Assembly (NCBI GenBank): GCA_945879625.1
Contig: CAMCVA010000002.1
Coordinates: 124,001 to 188,000, forward strand
Source of the DNA: Flavobacterium psychrophilum
GTDB taxonomy: Bacteria; Bacteroidota; Bacteroidia; Flavobacteriales; Flavobacteriaceae
Length of the DNA stretch: 64,000 bases
Direction of reading: 5' to 3'
A model generated the notes under the pieces. That model searched no databases and was not told the DNA's origin. It was given only the letters and a program-made list of their open reading frames with translations. A program made the position numbers and the translations under genes. Shown here in pieces: positions 8,795-19,235 of the stretch. Within the stretch, counting starts at the first letter, position 1, and each line of letters opens with the position of its first letter.

Positions 8795-9367
8795 ATGAAA
8801 ATCTCTCCGATCGTGTATGCAGCCGCTTTTTGCTTGGTATTGGCTTGCCAAAAAGACCAGACGCAGCTGCAATTGGAACGTCAAAAAGATGCCCAACGCA
8901 AGGAGCAAGTGTTTCAAACCATCAATCAAGCCTGGCGATTTTCGATTCCTAGTTTGGCACCGCATACCCAGCAATTTGCCAGCTCATGGAATGACTTGTA
9001 TGTACTCACCAACGAACTCAATCAAAAACCCAAAAGTACCTTGGGCGCTTTCCAAAAAAAAGCCCGTTTGCTCTCCCAAAAATCGGCCATTTTAGCCAAC
9101 ACGATTCCACTGGTATTTAACAAACCCGAAATTAAAAGCAGAATCGCAGTACTCACCACCAAATTCAATCAAATCAATTTATTTCTCCACGTCACTCCGG
9201 TTCAAGATCAAAAAGTAGTTGGGTTGATTGCTGATACCAACATCGAGCTCAAGGCCTTGTATTTGCAACTGGATGAACTGGTCCGAAAAAGCGAAATCCC
9301 CACCGAAGAAGGCGAATCCGAAATGAAACAAATGCTCGACACCACACGGGCCATCCCGTCTAAATAA
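8795..9367 (+). CDS. small helical lipoprotein of unknown function
   Basis: 190 residues from the ATG at 8795. The signal MKISPIVYAAAFCLVLAC gives a lipidated Cys18, followed by a charged helix (TQLQLERQKDAQRKEQVFQ) and further predicted helices with heptad-like Leu/Ile spacing (~60-160), ending in an acidic tail. I do not recognise a family. The in-frame ATG at 8732 would place the promoter inside the gene and spoil the signal peptide. It ends 10 nt before mfd, so the two may be co-transcribed, but no functional link is evident. Confidence 0.7.
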   Translation: MKISPIVYAAAFCLVLACQKDQTQLQLERQKDAQRKEQVFQTINQAWRFSIPSLAPHTQQFASSWNDLYVLTNELNQKPKSTLGAFQKKARLLSQKSAILANTIPLVFNKPEIKSRIAVLTTKFNQINLFLHVTPVQDQKVVGLIADTNIELKALYLQLDELVRKSEIPTEEGESEMKQMLDTTRAIPSK

Positions 9368-9377
9368 GCGCTAAATT

Positions 9378-12300
9378 TTGAGTAACCCCCTGATTAACCT
9401 GTACGAGAATTCGCCCAAAGTGGCGCAACTTGTGGCGGGAATTCATCCGCAAGCTCGAATCCAATTGAGTGGTTTGGCGGGCTCCTCGTTTTCGTTGGTG
9501 CTGCAAGCGCTGTTCAAAAAAACCACGGTACCCTTTTTATTGGTGGTGAATGACAAGGAAGAAGCGGCTTATTATTTGAACGATTTAGAACAATTTTTGG
9601 GCGCCGATGATGTGTTGTTTTACCCCGGATCTTATCGCCGACCGTATCAAATTGAAGACACCGATAACGCCAATGTATTGTTGCGGGCCGAGGTGCTCAA
9701 TCGCATTCATTCGCAGCGCAAACCGGCTTGTATCGTGACTTATCCGGAAGCCCTTTTTGAAAAAGTGGTAACCAAAAAAGAGCTGGATAAAAACACGCTA
9801 AAAGTGTCCGTAGGCGATCAGTTGTCTATCGATTTCATCAACGAAGTGTTGTTTGAATACGAATTTAAGCGCGTCGATTTTATCTCGGAACCGGGCGAAT
9901 TTTCGGTACGTGGTGGAATCGTCGATGTGTTTTCGTTCTCCAATGATCATCCCTACCGCATCGAGTTTTTTGGCAACGAGGTAGACAGCATCCGCAGTTT
10001 TGATGTAGAAACCCAGTTGTCTATCGAGAAGCAAAAGAAAATTAGCATCATCCCCAATTTGGAGAATAGTTTTTTTCAGGAAAATAGAGAGAGTTTTTTA
10101 AATTTTATCTCGCCCTCAACTACAATTATCCTACAAGACACCGAGTTGTTGGTGGCCAAATTGGACACGCTTTTTGCCAAATCACAAACGGCTTATGCAA
10201 GTTTGCAAAGCACGATTAAGCGGATTACTCCCGAAAAATTATTCTTGCAATCAGCTGATTTTTTAAAAAAAGTATTGGATTTCCCGGTAATCGAATGGAC
10301 CAGCAACCCCTTCTTTGCCTGCACCCAAAATATTGCCTTTGCCACCCAGCCGCAGCCCTCGTTCAACAAGCAATTTGATTTGTTATTAAACAATTTGAGC
10401 GACAACCACTACAAGGGATTTACCAATTATTTGTTGTGTGCCAACACCTCCCAAGCCAAACGATTTCATGACATTTTCGAATCTTTAGACGAGGCCAACC
10501 ATGAAGACATTCGCAAGCATTACCAAACCTTGGTGTTTCCGTTGTACCAAGGATTTATCGATACCGAACACCAATTTACCTGCTACACCGATCACCAAAT
10601 TTTTGAACGCTACCACAAGTTTTCGATCAAAAATGGCTTTTCCAAAAAGCAAACCATTACGCTCAAAGAACTTACTTCCTGGGCTATTGGCGATTATGTG
10701 ACCCACATGGATCACGGCATCGGAAAATTTGGTGGACTGCAAAAAATTCAAGTAGAAGGCAAAACCCAAGAAGCCATCAAGTTGGTTTACGCCGACAATG
10801 ATATTGTGTATGTGAGCATTCATTCGCTGCACAAAATCTCCAAATACAACGGCAAAGACGGTGCGCCGCCCAAAATATACAAATTGGGCTCGGGCGCTTG
10901 GAAAGCCTTGAAACAAAAAACCAAGGCCCGTGTTAAGCATATCGCGTTCAACCTTATTCAGCTCTATGCCAAACGCCGTCTGGAAAAAGGCTACCAATAT
11001 GCGCCAGATAGTTATTTGCAAGCCGAGCTAGAAAGTTCGTTTATATACGAAGACACGCCCGATCAGCTCAAAGCCACGCAAGACATTAAACTTGATATGG
11101 AAAGCGATCGCCCTATGGATCGATTGGTGTGTGGCGATGTGGGATTTGGAAAAACCGAAGTAGCCATTCGCGCGGCATTCAAGGCGGTGGACAACGGCAA
11201 ACAAGTGGCTATTTTGGTGCCCACGACTATTTTGGCCTACCAGCACTTTCGCACCTTTACCGAGCGATTAAAGGACATGCCGGTTTCGGTTGATTATGTG
11301 AATCGCTTTCGCACAGCCAAGCAAAAAACACAAACCTTGCAAAACCTCGCCGACGGTAAACTCGACATCATCATTGGCACGCACCAATTGGTGAATAAAA
11401 ACGTGGTCTTTAAAAACTTAGGTCTTTTGATTGTAGACGAGGAGCAAAAGTTTGGCGTGAATGTAAAAGATAAACTCAAAACCATCGCGGCCAATATTGA
11501 CACCCTCACCTTAACCGCAACGCCTATTCCACGTACGCTGCAGTTTTCACTCATGGCCGCCCGCGATTTGTCGGTGATTACTACACCGCCACCCAACCGC
11601 TATCCCATCGAAAGTTCGGTGGTGAGTTTTAACGAAGAGCTCATTCGCGATGCGATTTCCTACGAAATTCAACGCAACGGCCAGGTATTTTTTATTCACA
11701 ACCGCATCGAAAACATCAAAGAAGTAGCGGGCATGATTCAGCGTTTGGTGCCCGATGCCAAAGTAGGCGTAGGTCATGGACAAATGGAAGGAAGCAAACT
11801 CGAAGAACTGATGCTGGCCTATATGAATGGTGAATTTGATGTGTTGGTAGCCACGACCATCATCGAAAGCGGCTTGGACGTTCCCAATGCGAATACGATT
11901 TTCATTAACAATGCCAATAATTTTGGGCTCTCCGATTTGCACCAAATGCGCGGCAGAGTAGGCCGAAGCAACAAAAAAGCCTTTTGCTATTTTATTTGTC
12001 CACCCTATTCGGCGATGACCGAGGATGCCCGCAAACGCATACAGGCTTTGGAGCAACACAGCGATTTGGGCAGCGGATTTAACATTGCCATGAAAGATCT
12101 AGAGATTCGGGGAGCAGGCGATTTGTTGGGCGGCGAACAAAGCGGTTTTATCAATGAAATTGGCTTTGAAACCTACCAGAAAATCATGAATGAGGCCATC
12201 GAAGAACTCAAAGAAAACGAGTTCAAGGACTTGTATACCAGCGACGAAGATCTAGAAACCAAAACCTACGTCAAGGAAATGCAATTGGATACCGATTTTG

Positions 12301-12731
12301 AGTTGCTTTTTCCAGACGACTACATCAATTCAATAACCGAACGCTTGAATTTATACAACGAGTTAAGCGGTATAAAAGACGCAGAAGCGCTTTTGGCTTT
12401 TGAGCACAAACTCATTGATCGCTTTGGTCCCTTGCCTAAACAAGCGGTTTCCTTGTTGAGCAGCATGCGCATCAAGTGGATTGCCACCCAGTTGGGGATT
12501 GAAAAACTGGTGCTCAAACAAGGCAAAATGATCGGGTATTTTATTGCCGATCAGCAAAGTGATTTTTATGCCTCGACAAAATTTCATCGGGTGTTGCAGT
12601 TGGTTCAGCAACAGGCCCAACATTGCAAACTCAAAGAAAAACAAACTCCCAACGGCTTGCGCTTGTTGCTCACCTTTGAGCACGTAAAATCGATACGGGC
12701 GGCCTTGCAATACATGGAATTATTAGCCTAA
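9378..12731 (+). CDS. mfd: transcription-repair coupling factor
   Basis: 1117 residues, beginning at a TTG codon 10 nt after the upstream gene. Domains in order: UvrB-homology region (~20-400); RNA-polymerase-interacting CarD-like domain (~430-540, GDYVTHMDHGIGKFGGLQ); SF2 translocase with Walker A GDVGFGKTEVA and box II DEEQKFGVNVKDKL; motif VI region HQMRGRVGRSNKKAFCYF; and the C-terminal TRCF domain. Mfd displaces RNA polymerase stalled at DNA damage and recruits UvrA. Length and order are full. The TTG start has no nearby ATG rival that would keep the N-terminal residues YENSPKVAQLV, so it seems real. Confidence 0.95.
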   Translation: MSNPLINLYENSPKVAQLVAGIHPQARIQLSGLAGSSFSLVLQALFKKTTVPFLLVVNDKEEAAYYLNDLEQFLGADDVLFYPGSYRRPYQIEDTDNANVLLRAEVLNRIHSQRKPACIVTYPEALFEKVVTKKELDKNTLKVSVGDQLSIDFINEVLFEYEFKRVDFISEPGEFSVRGGIVDVFSFSNDHPYRIEFFGNEVDSIRSFDVETQLSIEKQKKISIIPNLENSFFQENRESFLNFISPSTTIILQDTELLVAKLDTLFAKSQTAYASLQSTIKRITPEKLFLQSADFLKKVLDFPVIEWTSNPFFACTQNIAFATQPQPSFNKQFDLLLNNLSDNHYKGFTNYLLCANTSQAKRFHDIFESLDEANHEDIRKHYQTLVFPLYQGFIDTEHQFTCYTDHQIFERYHKFSIKNGFSKKQTITLKELTSWAIGDYVTHMDHGIGKFGGLQKIQVEGKTQEAIKLVYADNDIVYVSIHSLHKISKYNGKDGAPPKIYKLGSGAWKALKQKTKARVKHIAFNLIQLYAKRRLEKGYQYAPDSYLQAELESSFIYEDTPDQLKATQDIKLDMESDRPMDRLVCGDVGFGKTEVAIRAAFKAVDNGKQVAILVPTTILAYQHFRTFTERLKDMPVSVDYVNRFRTAKQKTQTLQNLADGKLDIIIGTHQLVNKNVVFKNLGLLIVDEEQKFGVNVKDKLKTIAANIDTLTLTATPIPRTLQFSLMAARDLSVITTPPPNRYPIESSVVSFNEELIRDAISYEIQRNGQVFFIHNRIENIKEVAGMIQRLVPDAKVGVGHGQMEGSKLEELMLAYMNGEFDVLVATTIIESGLDVPNANTIFINNANNFGLSDLHQMRGRVGRSNKKAFCYFICPPYSAMTEDARKRIQALEQHSDLGSGFNIAMKDLEIRGAGDLLGGEQSGFINEIGFETYQKIMNEAIEELKENEFKDLYTSDEDLETKTYVKEMQLDTDFELLFPDDYINSITERLNLYNELSGIKDAEALLAFEHKLIDRFGPLPKQAVSLLSSMRIKWIATQLGIEKLVLKQGKMIGYFIADQQSDFYASTKFHRVLQLVQQQAQHCKLKEKQTPNGLRLLLTFEHVKSIRAALQYMELLA

Positions 12732-12734
12732 AAA

Positions 12735-12756
12735 AATCCAGCGGTTAGGCTGGATT
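12735..12756. terminator. bidirectional terminator between mfd and the metalloprotease
   Basis: AATCCAGC (12735-12742) pairs with GCTGGATT (12749-12756) across GGTTAG. An A run precedes it (a T run for the minus-strand gene) and CTTATTT follows. It separates two convergent genes. Confidence 0.8.
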
Positions 12757-12761
12757 CTTAT

Positions 12762-14921
12762 TTAGTATTTTACGATTTTAAAATGTACTTCTTGGCTTTC
12801 AAACTGCAGGCTAACCAAGTAGGTGCCTGATGCAAATCCAGACAAATCCAGTTGATCTTCTAGGCTTGTTTTTGATTTTTGCATCAAAAGCTGGCCCATA
12901 ACATCGGTTACCGTGAGCTGAGAAAAAGCAGTTTTAGATTGAATACTAACCTTTCCTGATGTGGGGTTTGGTGCATAGGTAAAATCAATAAACGATTCAA
13001 ATCCTGTGGCACCCAAATTGTTTAAACAGGCCACGGTTGCTTCATATCCGGGTGTAACGACGAAACCGTCGGAAGTAAATTTTAGTGTCAATGATCCATC
13101 AGCCGCAGTAGACTCAAAGGGGCCAGGAATGGTATTTCCAGTAAATCCGCCGTTGCTTAAATCGGGTGCTGAGGTGGAATTTCCATCATAGAGATACAAA
13201 TAATCCCAGTCGAGTTCAAGGTCAAAAGAATTAAATGTAAGTTGAATTTTCTTGTTGGGTAAATTCGGGATTAATACGCGTACGTAGGTTTCAGAATCAG
13301 AATAATCAGCCTCAATGCCTCCTGTATCGGTAAGGGTTATCCCGTTGCAATAGTCGGTTCCGGTTGCGATAACCATTTGTCTGTTGGGCGCTTCTAGGCC
13401 AAAACCACACAAGGGACGCACCCGAATGCGGTAAAAGGTATTGGGTGATAAGTTGGTAAACGTATACGTAGTAGCAGAAACTGGAATCCAGTTGATATTT
13501 CCGGAAGTAAAAGTTGAGGCAGACACCTCCCAATTGGTTGTCGAATTATCTTCCCAAACTACCGTAGCAGAAGTATTGTCGGTATTGGTCACGGCAATAG
13601 AAGCCACGGTATTGATACACGTATTAATACAATCAGTACTCAAGCAGCCCGAACCATTTACCGTGCTTAGTATCAGCGCTGCAGGTTGCGGGCCAAATCC
13701 GTTGCTAAAACTAATGCCGGCATTGGTGAGATGGCAATAGCTCATAATGGTACCTTTTACTGCACTTGAGGGAATAGGTGCCTGAGGACAATCTCCTTCA
13801 GAATAGCCCGCTTGCTGGCCGCAGCCATCAATGGCGGTATCGTCGCCGTTCCAATAACATCCGTGCGTGTGAGGCGAGCCCAGTAAATGTCCAAATTCAT
13901 GCGAAATTACTTGTATGGTCCATGAGTAGGCTGGAACTGAACCAAAACTTGTAGTAACATCCGAATAACTGAAATTATCTTGCGAGCAAAGCCCATTAAT
14001 GGTAACAGCTACTCCACCTAATCCACCCGGATCAATTCCCACCAATTGGCTTACATCGCCGTCAAATACGGGACGTACTTCATTAAATTTAAACAAGTAA
14101 TCTGATGATGATGTTCCGATGCCATCGTAGGGATCTTGTGTGGTCCAAATAAATATATTTTTGATGGCGATGCTAATGCCGTCATTGGCATACAAGGTTT
14201 GTACATTGTTAAACACTGAAGTCATCCAATTGGTTGTTGTGGTCGTATTGTTGTTGTTGGCTTCATACAAATCGAAATCAATCTCAAAGTAAATGGTTAC
14301 ACAACGCGCACTAGCGGGTTGTGCGGTTTCGATAGCGGAAGATTTAACTGTTGCCGATTCCTTGGCTGCACAAGCAAAATCATTCAGTATTTTTAAATCA
14401 CTGTCAGAATATACGATATACGTGTCGCTGTTTTCTAATTTTCCTACAACCACGTTGCCCAATTCATTGCTCGAAATAATTCCGTTAATTTCATTGGCAA
14501 AAAAGTTGAATGAAACCAACGAATTTGGGTTGTTTTTGATTGCGCCTCGGTAGTAAAGGCCCGGCGTATAGGCGATATATTTTTGGGTGTCTGAATCCAA
14601 ATGAAACCCTTCGGCAAAAGGATTTACTTGATACAATTGCACCGTGATGAGTTCGTTTTGATACGGAATAGTGAGCTCAATAAACGCTCTTTTTTGAGCA
14701 AGGATAGCCGCCACTCCCGAAGTGTTTAAACTCGCATAATTTGCTTTTTCAACCACAGCATTAACTAAAGTTGATGGAGAATAAGCACTAGATTCTAAAA
14801 CAGAAAATGGGGTAAAAATAGTATTTGAAGCATTCAACTGTTTGATTTTTTTGGCGATTTCTTGTTGCGAAAAGCCGGCAAAACCAATAAGAGTTACCAA
14901 AATTAGGAGGTAATTTTTCAT
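12762..14921 (-). CDS. secreted zinc metalloprotease (reprolysin-like) with FN3, CUB and T9SS type A domains
   Basis: 719 residues. Signal peptide 1-18 (ending GFSQQ); a propeptide-like region to ~205; a metzincin catalytic domain (~206-415) with HEFGHLLGSPH (H341, E342, H345, H351) and a Met-turn candidate in GTIMSYCH; a fibronectin type III domain (~435-520); a CUB-like domain (~525-635, including DWDYLYLYDGNS and LTLKFTSDGFV); and a C-terminal T9SS type A sorting domain (~645-719, YAPNPTSGKVSI to GTYLVSLQ and FKIVKY). It is predicted to be an exported, surface or released protease. CAAATATA at 14947-14954 reads TATATTTG, a -7 element 26 nt before the start. Confidence 0.9.
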   Translation of the reverse strand: MKNYLLILVTLIGFAGFSQQEIAKKIKQLNASNTIFTPFSVLESSAYSPSTLVNAVVEKANYASLNTSGVAAILAQKRAFIELTIPYQNELITVQLYQVNPFAEGFHLDSDTQKYIAYTPGLYYRGAIKNNPNSLVSFNFFANEINGIISSNELGNVVVGKLENSDTYIVYSDSDLKILNDFACAAKESATVKSSAIETAQPASARCVTIYFEIDFDLYEANNNNTTTTTNWMTSVFNNVQTLYANDGISIAIKNIFIWTTQDPYDGIGTSSSDYLFKFNEVRPVFDGDVSQLVGIDPGGLGGVAVTINGLCSQDNFSYSDVTTSFGSVPAYSWTIQVISHEFGHLLGSPHTHGCYWNGDDTAIDGCGQQAGYSEGDCPQAPIPSSAVKGTIMSYCHLTNAGISFSNGFGPQPAALILSTVNGSGCLSTDCINTCINTVASIAVTNTDNTSATVVWEDNSTTNWEVSASTFTSGNINWIPVSATTYTFTNLSPNTFYRIRVRPLCGFGLEAPNRQMVIATGTDYCNGITLTDTGGIEADYSDSETYVRVLIPNLPNKKIQLTFNSFDLELDWDYLYLYDGNSTSAPDLSNGGFTGNTIPGPFESTAADGSLTLKFTSDGFVVTPGYEATVACLNNLGATGFESFIDFTYAPNPTSGKVSIQSKTAFSQLTVTDVMGQLLMQKSKTSLEDQLDLSGFASGTYLVSLQFESQEVHFKIVKY

Positions 14922-14990
14922 AGCGAAAGAGGTTAAGTAATGGGTTCAAATATAGGAATTAAAAGTACATTTATGGAGTCAGTCACCAAC

Positions 14991-15365
14991 TCAAAAATGA
15001 TAAAATGCATTTTCAAGATGTTCTAAACTAGGTTTTTCCTTAGAATTTCCTGGCCGAGGAAGGGTGACGGCAATGATGTCAAATCGCACCTCTACATCCA
15101 GATTTTGTTGTTCTACATAGGCCGAAACAGCCTTAACCAACAGCTGAATTTTCTTTGGCGTGACAAAATCTTGCGGATCTCCAAAGTGTGCGGAGGTTCT
15201 AGTTTTTACCTCAATAACCGCTAAGATCGTGTCTTTTTGCGCCAAGATATCCACTTCGGCTTTTTGAAAAGTCCAGTTGGTGTGCAAAATGGAATAGCCT
15301 TTTTGGAGCAGTAGATCTACCGCCAATTCTTCACCGAGTTTGCCCAAATCATTGTGTGCGGCCAT
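14991..15365 (-). CDS. YraN family protein (UPF0102)
   Basis: 124 residues with the endonuclease-like fold motif series of the family: GKLGEELAVDLLLQKGY, the acidic/lysine core EVDILAQKD and IEVKTRT, and VTPKKIQLLVKAV. The D-x-n-E-V-K arrangement resembles restriction-like nucleases; function is unproven, though the family is often linked to DNA processing. The start codon overlaps the stop of ldcA by one base (TAATG), so the two are translationally coupled. Confidence 0.9.
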   Translation of the reverse strand: MAAHNDLGKLGEELAVDLLLQKGYSILHTNWTFQKAEVDILAQKDTILAVIEVKTRTSAHFGDPQDFVTPKKIQLLVKAVSAYVEQQNLDVEVRFDIIAVTLPRPGNSKEKPSLEHLENAFYHF

Positions 15366-16261
15366 TAGTCAATAACCAATTTTGTTCCTGCTGCATCCAC
15401 GTGTAAATGCGCCATTTTTCCAAAAGGCAAAGCGCGATTGTCAGCGATATGTCCCGCCGGAAAATGATAGGCAATTGGAATGTTCAACGGACTCAAATGA
15501 TCGGCCAAAATTTCATAGGCCGATTTCCCCCAAGGAATTTCGTTGTCGTGCATTTGGCTGAAAGTGCCTACAATAACACCGCTAAGTTGAGCAAACAAAC
15601 CACTGCGTTTCAAGCCCATACACATGCGGTCTAGGTGGTATAAATATTCGTCTAAGTCTTCTATAAACAATATTTTGCTGTCGCCATCAAGCTGAGAGGC
15701 AGAGCCCATCAAGCTGTATAAAATGGACAAATTTCCACCAATCAATTCACCCGTTGCTGTCCCCAATTGATTCTCGGGTTGATAAGGCAATTCGTACCGC
15801 AACGGCTCATCAAATAAAATTTTACGGAGGGATTCGATGGCTTCAGCAGTTGCTTTTTCTACATTCACCGGCATTAACCCATGAATAGAGGCAAAACCGA
15901 GTCCTTGTAAATGCGCATGCAAAACCGTCACATCACTAAACCCAATAATCCATTTGGGCTGTTTGGCCAACACGCTAAAATCAACTAAATCAATCATGCG
16001 CACAGTGCCGTAGCCGCCGCGTACACACCAGATTGCTTTTACTTCAGCGTTGTCCAATTGCTGTTGAAAATCAGCGGCGCGTTGGGCATCGGTGCCTGCC
16101 AATTGGTGATTGTCGAGTCCGATGGTTTGACCAAGAAGCACTTGTAAACCCCAGGACTCAAGTAAGTCAATGGCCGGCTGTAAATTGGGCAAAATATTTT
16201 TGCGTGCGGTAGCTACTAGGGCTACCGTATCTCCTTTGCGTAATGCTTGTGCGTATTTCAT
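15365..16261 (-). CDS. ldcA: LD-carboxypeptidase, peptidase family S66
   Basis: 298 residues, family-typical length. The nucleophile serine is in GFSDVTVLHAHL; the acidic partner lies in LFIEDLDEYLYHLDRM and the histidine in YHFPAGHIADNRALPFG. RGGYGTVRMIDLVDF is a strong family block. The enzyme removes the terminal D-alanine from tetrapeptides of recycled murein in the cytoplasm. CAAAGATA at 16281-16288 reads TATCTTTG, a -7 element 19 nt before the start. It forms a two-gene unit with yraN. Confidence 0.92.
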   Translation of the reverse strand: MKYAQALRKGDTVALVATARKNILPNLQPAIDLLESWGLQVLLGQTIGLDNHQLAGTDAQRAADFQQQLDNAEVKAIWCVRGGYGTVRMIDLVDFSVLAKQPKWIIGFSDVTVLHAHLQGLGFASIHGLMPVNVEKATAEAIESLRKILFDEPLRYELPYQPENQLGTATGELIGGNLSILYSLMGSASQLDGDSKILFIEDLDEYLYHLDRMCMGLKRSGLFAQLSGVIVGTFSQMHDNEIPWGKSAYEILADHLSPLNIPIAYHFPAGHIADNRALPFGKMAHLHVDAAGTKLVID

Positions 16262-16384
16262 GATTTTGAACTTTGATGGACAAAGATATAAAAACCTTTG
16301 TGCGCTGGTTTACTGCGGTAAAATCAGCTGATTAATTCCCTGTTTTTTCAAACTAAATGAGCCTGAACTCTCAATTCTATTGCT

Positions 16385-16392
16385 TATTTTTG
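16385..16392 (+). promoter_or_regulatory. -7 element (TATTTTTG) upstream of metG
   Basis: TATTTTTG at 16385-16392 matches TAnnTTTG and sits 38 nt before the ATG at 16431. No TTG at the preferred distance is seen. It overlaps the longer in-frame reading region from 16380, supporting the later start. Confidence 0.5.
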
Positions 16393-16430
16393 CGAGGCAA
16401 TCGGAATTTTGCCTTTTTAATCCAACACCT

Positions 16431-18485
16431 ATGTTAGCACATCCTAAACGCTATACGATTACCGCTGCTTTACCGTATACCAACGGACCCATTCACATTG
16501 GGCATTTGGCCGGCGTGTATGTTCCTTCTGATATCTATGCGCGTTATCAGCGTTTACAACACCAAGATGTTGCCTTTATTTGTGGCAGTGACGAACATGG
16601 GGTAGCTATCTCAATGAAGGCCAAAAAAGAGGGGGTCACTCCTCAGGAAGTAATAGACAAATACGACGGAATCATTCGCCAATCGTTTATTGATTTTGGC
16701 ATATCATTTGACAATTATTCCCGCACATCAGCTCAAATTCACCACGAAACAGCTTCGGCCTTTTTCAAAAAATTATACGATCAAAGTGATTTTATCGAAG
16801 AAGTGACCGAACAATTGTATGACGCCAAAGCCAATCAATTTTTGGCCGATCGCTTTGTTACCGGTACTTGTCCAAAATGCAGCAACGAAGAAGCCTACGG
16901 CGATCAGTGCGAAAAATGTGGATCCACGCTAAACGCCACCGACTTAATCAATCCAAAATCCACCATCACCGGGGAAATACCCATTTTAAAATCTACCAAA
17001 CATTGGTTCTTGCCATTGGACCGCTACGAAGCTTTTTTGAAAGAGTGGATCCTAGTTGGCCACCAAAAAGACTGGAAAACCAATGTGTTAGGCCAAGTAA
17101 AATCTTGGATTGACGACGGTTTGAAACCCCGTGCGGTAACCCGAGATTTAGATTGGGGAATCGATGTTCCTGTTGAAGGCGCCCAAGGCAAAAAATTGTA
17201 TGTATGGTTTGATGCACCCATTGGCTATATCTCCGCTACTAAAGAGTGGGCCGCTCGCGAAGGCAAAGAATGGGAACCCTATTGGAAATCGGCCGACACC
17301 AAATTAGTCCACTTCATTGGCAAAGACAATATAGTTTTTCATTGCATTATTTTCCCTGCTATGCTCAAAGCCGAAGGCAGTTTCATCCTGCCCGATAATG
17401 TTCCGGCCAATGAATTCCTGAATTTAGAAGGGAACAAATTGTCTACCTCCAAAAACTGGGCGGTATGGTTGCACGAATACCTACAAGATTTTCCGAATCA
17501 ACAAGATGTGTTGCGCTATGCCTTAACCGCCAATGCCCCCGAAACCAAAGACAACGACTTTACTTGGAAAGATTTTCAAGCGCGAAACAACAACGAATTG
17601 GCTGCTATTTTTGGCAACTTCATAAACAGAGTGATGGTACTCACCCAAAAATACTACGAAGGAGTAGTCCCAACGCCCATCGATTTTTCTGATATTGACC
17701 TTCAGGTGCTTTCTGAATTGCGCGCCTATCCTGCCGTGATTTCGAGCTCTATTGAGCGCTACCGTTTTCGAGAAGCCCAAGGTGAAATGATGCAAGTGGC
17801 TCGATTAGGCAATAAATACTTAGCCGACGAAGAACCTTGGAAAGTTATCAAAAGCAATCCCGAACGCGTCAAAACGCAGATGTATGTCGCCTTGCAAATT
17901 GCGGCAGCCCTGCAAGTGTTGTGCGAACCTTTTTTGCCATTTACCGCTCAAAAATTAGCCCACATCTTAAACTGGAAAAGTCTCGATTGGAGCGCAGTAA
18001 GTCAAGAGGGAGCACTTCTTCCTGCTGGCCACACCATAGGCGATCCCGAAATTTTGTTTCAACAAATTGAAGACGCCGCCATACAACAGCAAATCGATAA
18101 ATTAGAAGCAAGCAAAGTGGCCAATGCCGCCGAAAACAAAACGCTTACACCCCAAAAAGAGGCGGTGCAGTTTGACGATTTTGCTAAAATGGACCTGCGT
18201 GTTGGTACTATTTTGTCCGCCGAGAAAATGCCCAAAGCCAATAAATTACTGGTATTAACTGTTGACACCGGACTAGACCAACGCACTATCGTTTCGGGTA
18301 TTGCCGAGCATTTTTCGCCCGAAGAAGTAGTAGGCCAAAAAGTGACTGTTTTGGTAAATTTGGCCCCTAGAAATCTTCGCGGTTTAGAAAGCCAAGGGAT
18401 GATACTAATGACAACAAATGCAGAAGGCAAATTGGTTTTTGTACAACCTGCTGCTGAAGCACCGAACGGGGAAACAATAAATTAG
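16431..18485 (+). CDS. metG: methionyl-tRNA synthetase with C-terminal tRNA-binding domain
   Basis: 684 residues from the ATG at 16431; a longer frame from 16380 is disfavoured because the family begins near [13 protein letters not shown]. The HIGH motif is H22-IGH in [10 protein letters not shown]. The zinc knuckle has [18 protein letters not shown]. The KMSKS-equivalent is [10 protein letters not shown]. The anticodon-binding helical domain follows, then a C-terminal EMAP/Trbp111-like OB fold (~580-684) with [19 protein letters not shown] and [15 protein letters not shown]. It charges tRNA-Met. Confidence 0.96.
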   Translation: MLAHPKRYTITAALPYTNGPIHIGHLAGVYVPSDIYARYQRLQHQDVAFICGSDEHGVAISMKAKKEGVTPQEVIDKYDGIIRQSFIDFGISFDNYSRTSAQIHHETASAFFKKLYDQSDFIEEVTEQLYDAKANQFLADRFVTGTCPKCSNEEAYGDQCEKCGSTLNATDLINPKSTITGEIPILKSTKHWFLPLDRYEAFLKEWILVGHQKDWKTNVLGQVKSWIDDGLKPRAVTRDLDWGIDVPVEGAQGKKLYVWFDAPIGYISATKEWAAREGKEWEPYWKSADTKLVHFIGKDNIVFHCIIFPAMLKAEGSFILPDNVPANEFLNLEGNKLSTSKNWAVWLHEYLQDFPNQQDVLRYALTANAPETKDNDFTWKDFQARNNNELAAIFGNFINRVMVLTQKYYEGVVPTPIDFSDIDLQVLSELRAYPAVISSSIERYRFREAQGEMMQVARLGNKYLADEEPWKVIKSNPERVKTQMYVALQIAAALQVLCEPFLPFTAQKLAHILNWKSLDWSAVSQEGALLPAGHTIGDPEILFQQIEDAAIQQQIDKLEASKVANAAENKTLTPQKEAVQFDDFAKMDLRVGTILSAEKMPKANKLLVLTVDTGLDQRTIVSGIAEHFSPEEVVGQKVTVLVNLAPRNLRGLESQGMILMTTNAEGKLVFVQPAAEAPNGETIN

Positions 18486-18545
18486 TTTGATTTTTAACCG
18501 TGCTTAGGTTTATACAAGGAAGGAAATAATCTTCAAAACACTCCC

Positions 18546-19235
18546 ATGGATCTAAAAGTAATAGCCTTTGATGCCGACGATACCCTATTTGTAAACGAAC
18601 CCTATTTTCAACAAAGCGAACAGGCGTTTTGTGATTTGCTAGGGGATTATTTGCCCAGACACGAATTAGAAAAAGAACTTTTTCGTGTTGAAATGCAAAA
18701 TTTAGCGGAATACGGTTATGGTATAAAAGGCTTTGTACTTTCGATGATTGAAACGGCTTATTTAGTTTCTGACCACACTATTCCGTCTTCTACCATTGCT
18801 AAGATTATTACTCTAGGCAAAGAAATGCTCCACCAACCCATTGAACTTATCGCTGGCGTGGAAGAAACGTTGCAAGCACTTCAAGGCAAATACAAATTAA
18901 TAGTAGCCACCAAAGGCGATCTCAAAGACCAACAACGCAAATTACACGACTCGGGGTTAGGCGTTTATTTTCATCATATTGAAGTGATGGCCGACAAACA
19001 AGTGCTCAATTACCAAAAACTGCTCACCCGATTAGAGGTTGAACCCGCCCATTTCATGATGATAGGCAACTCGCTCAAATCAGATGTAATACCGGTTTTG
19101 GAACTTGGTGGTTATGGCGTTCATGTGCCATTTCACACAACCTGGGAACATGAAAAGGTAAGCCATCAAGTGGTACACCCTCAGTTTACAGCTATCGAAA
19201 AACTCTCCGATTTACTGACACTATTGCCCTACTAA
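18546..19235 (+). CDS. HAD superfamily hydrolase (YjjG/nucleotidase-like)
   Basis: 229 residues. Motif I is FDADDTLF (nucleophile Asp and general acid Asp), motif II Thr/Ser lies in LIVATKGDLKDQQRKL, and motif III/IV region MMIGNSLKSDVIPVLELGG carries the acidic pair. The helical cap between motifs I and II is about 90 residues, a C1-type cap. Likely a phosphatase of small phosphorylated metabolites; the substrate is unknown. Its stop codon overlaps the next start (TAATG). Confidence 0.85.
   Translation: MDLKVIAFDADDTLFVNEPYFQQSEQAFCDLLGDYLPRHELEKELFRVEMQNLAEYGYGIKGFVLSMIETAYLVSDHTIPSSTIAKIITLGKEMLHQPIELIAGVEETLQALQGKYKLIVATKGDLKDQQRKLHDSGLGVYFHHIEVMADKQVLNYQKLLTRLEVEPAHFMMIGNSLKSDVIPVLELGGYGVHVPFHTTWEHEKVSHQVVHPQFTAIEKLSDLLTLLPY

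Noticed and set aside
10485..12059. Several long minus-strand frames within mfd
   Set aside because: They are shadows of the mfd coding frame; no family resemblance or signals.
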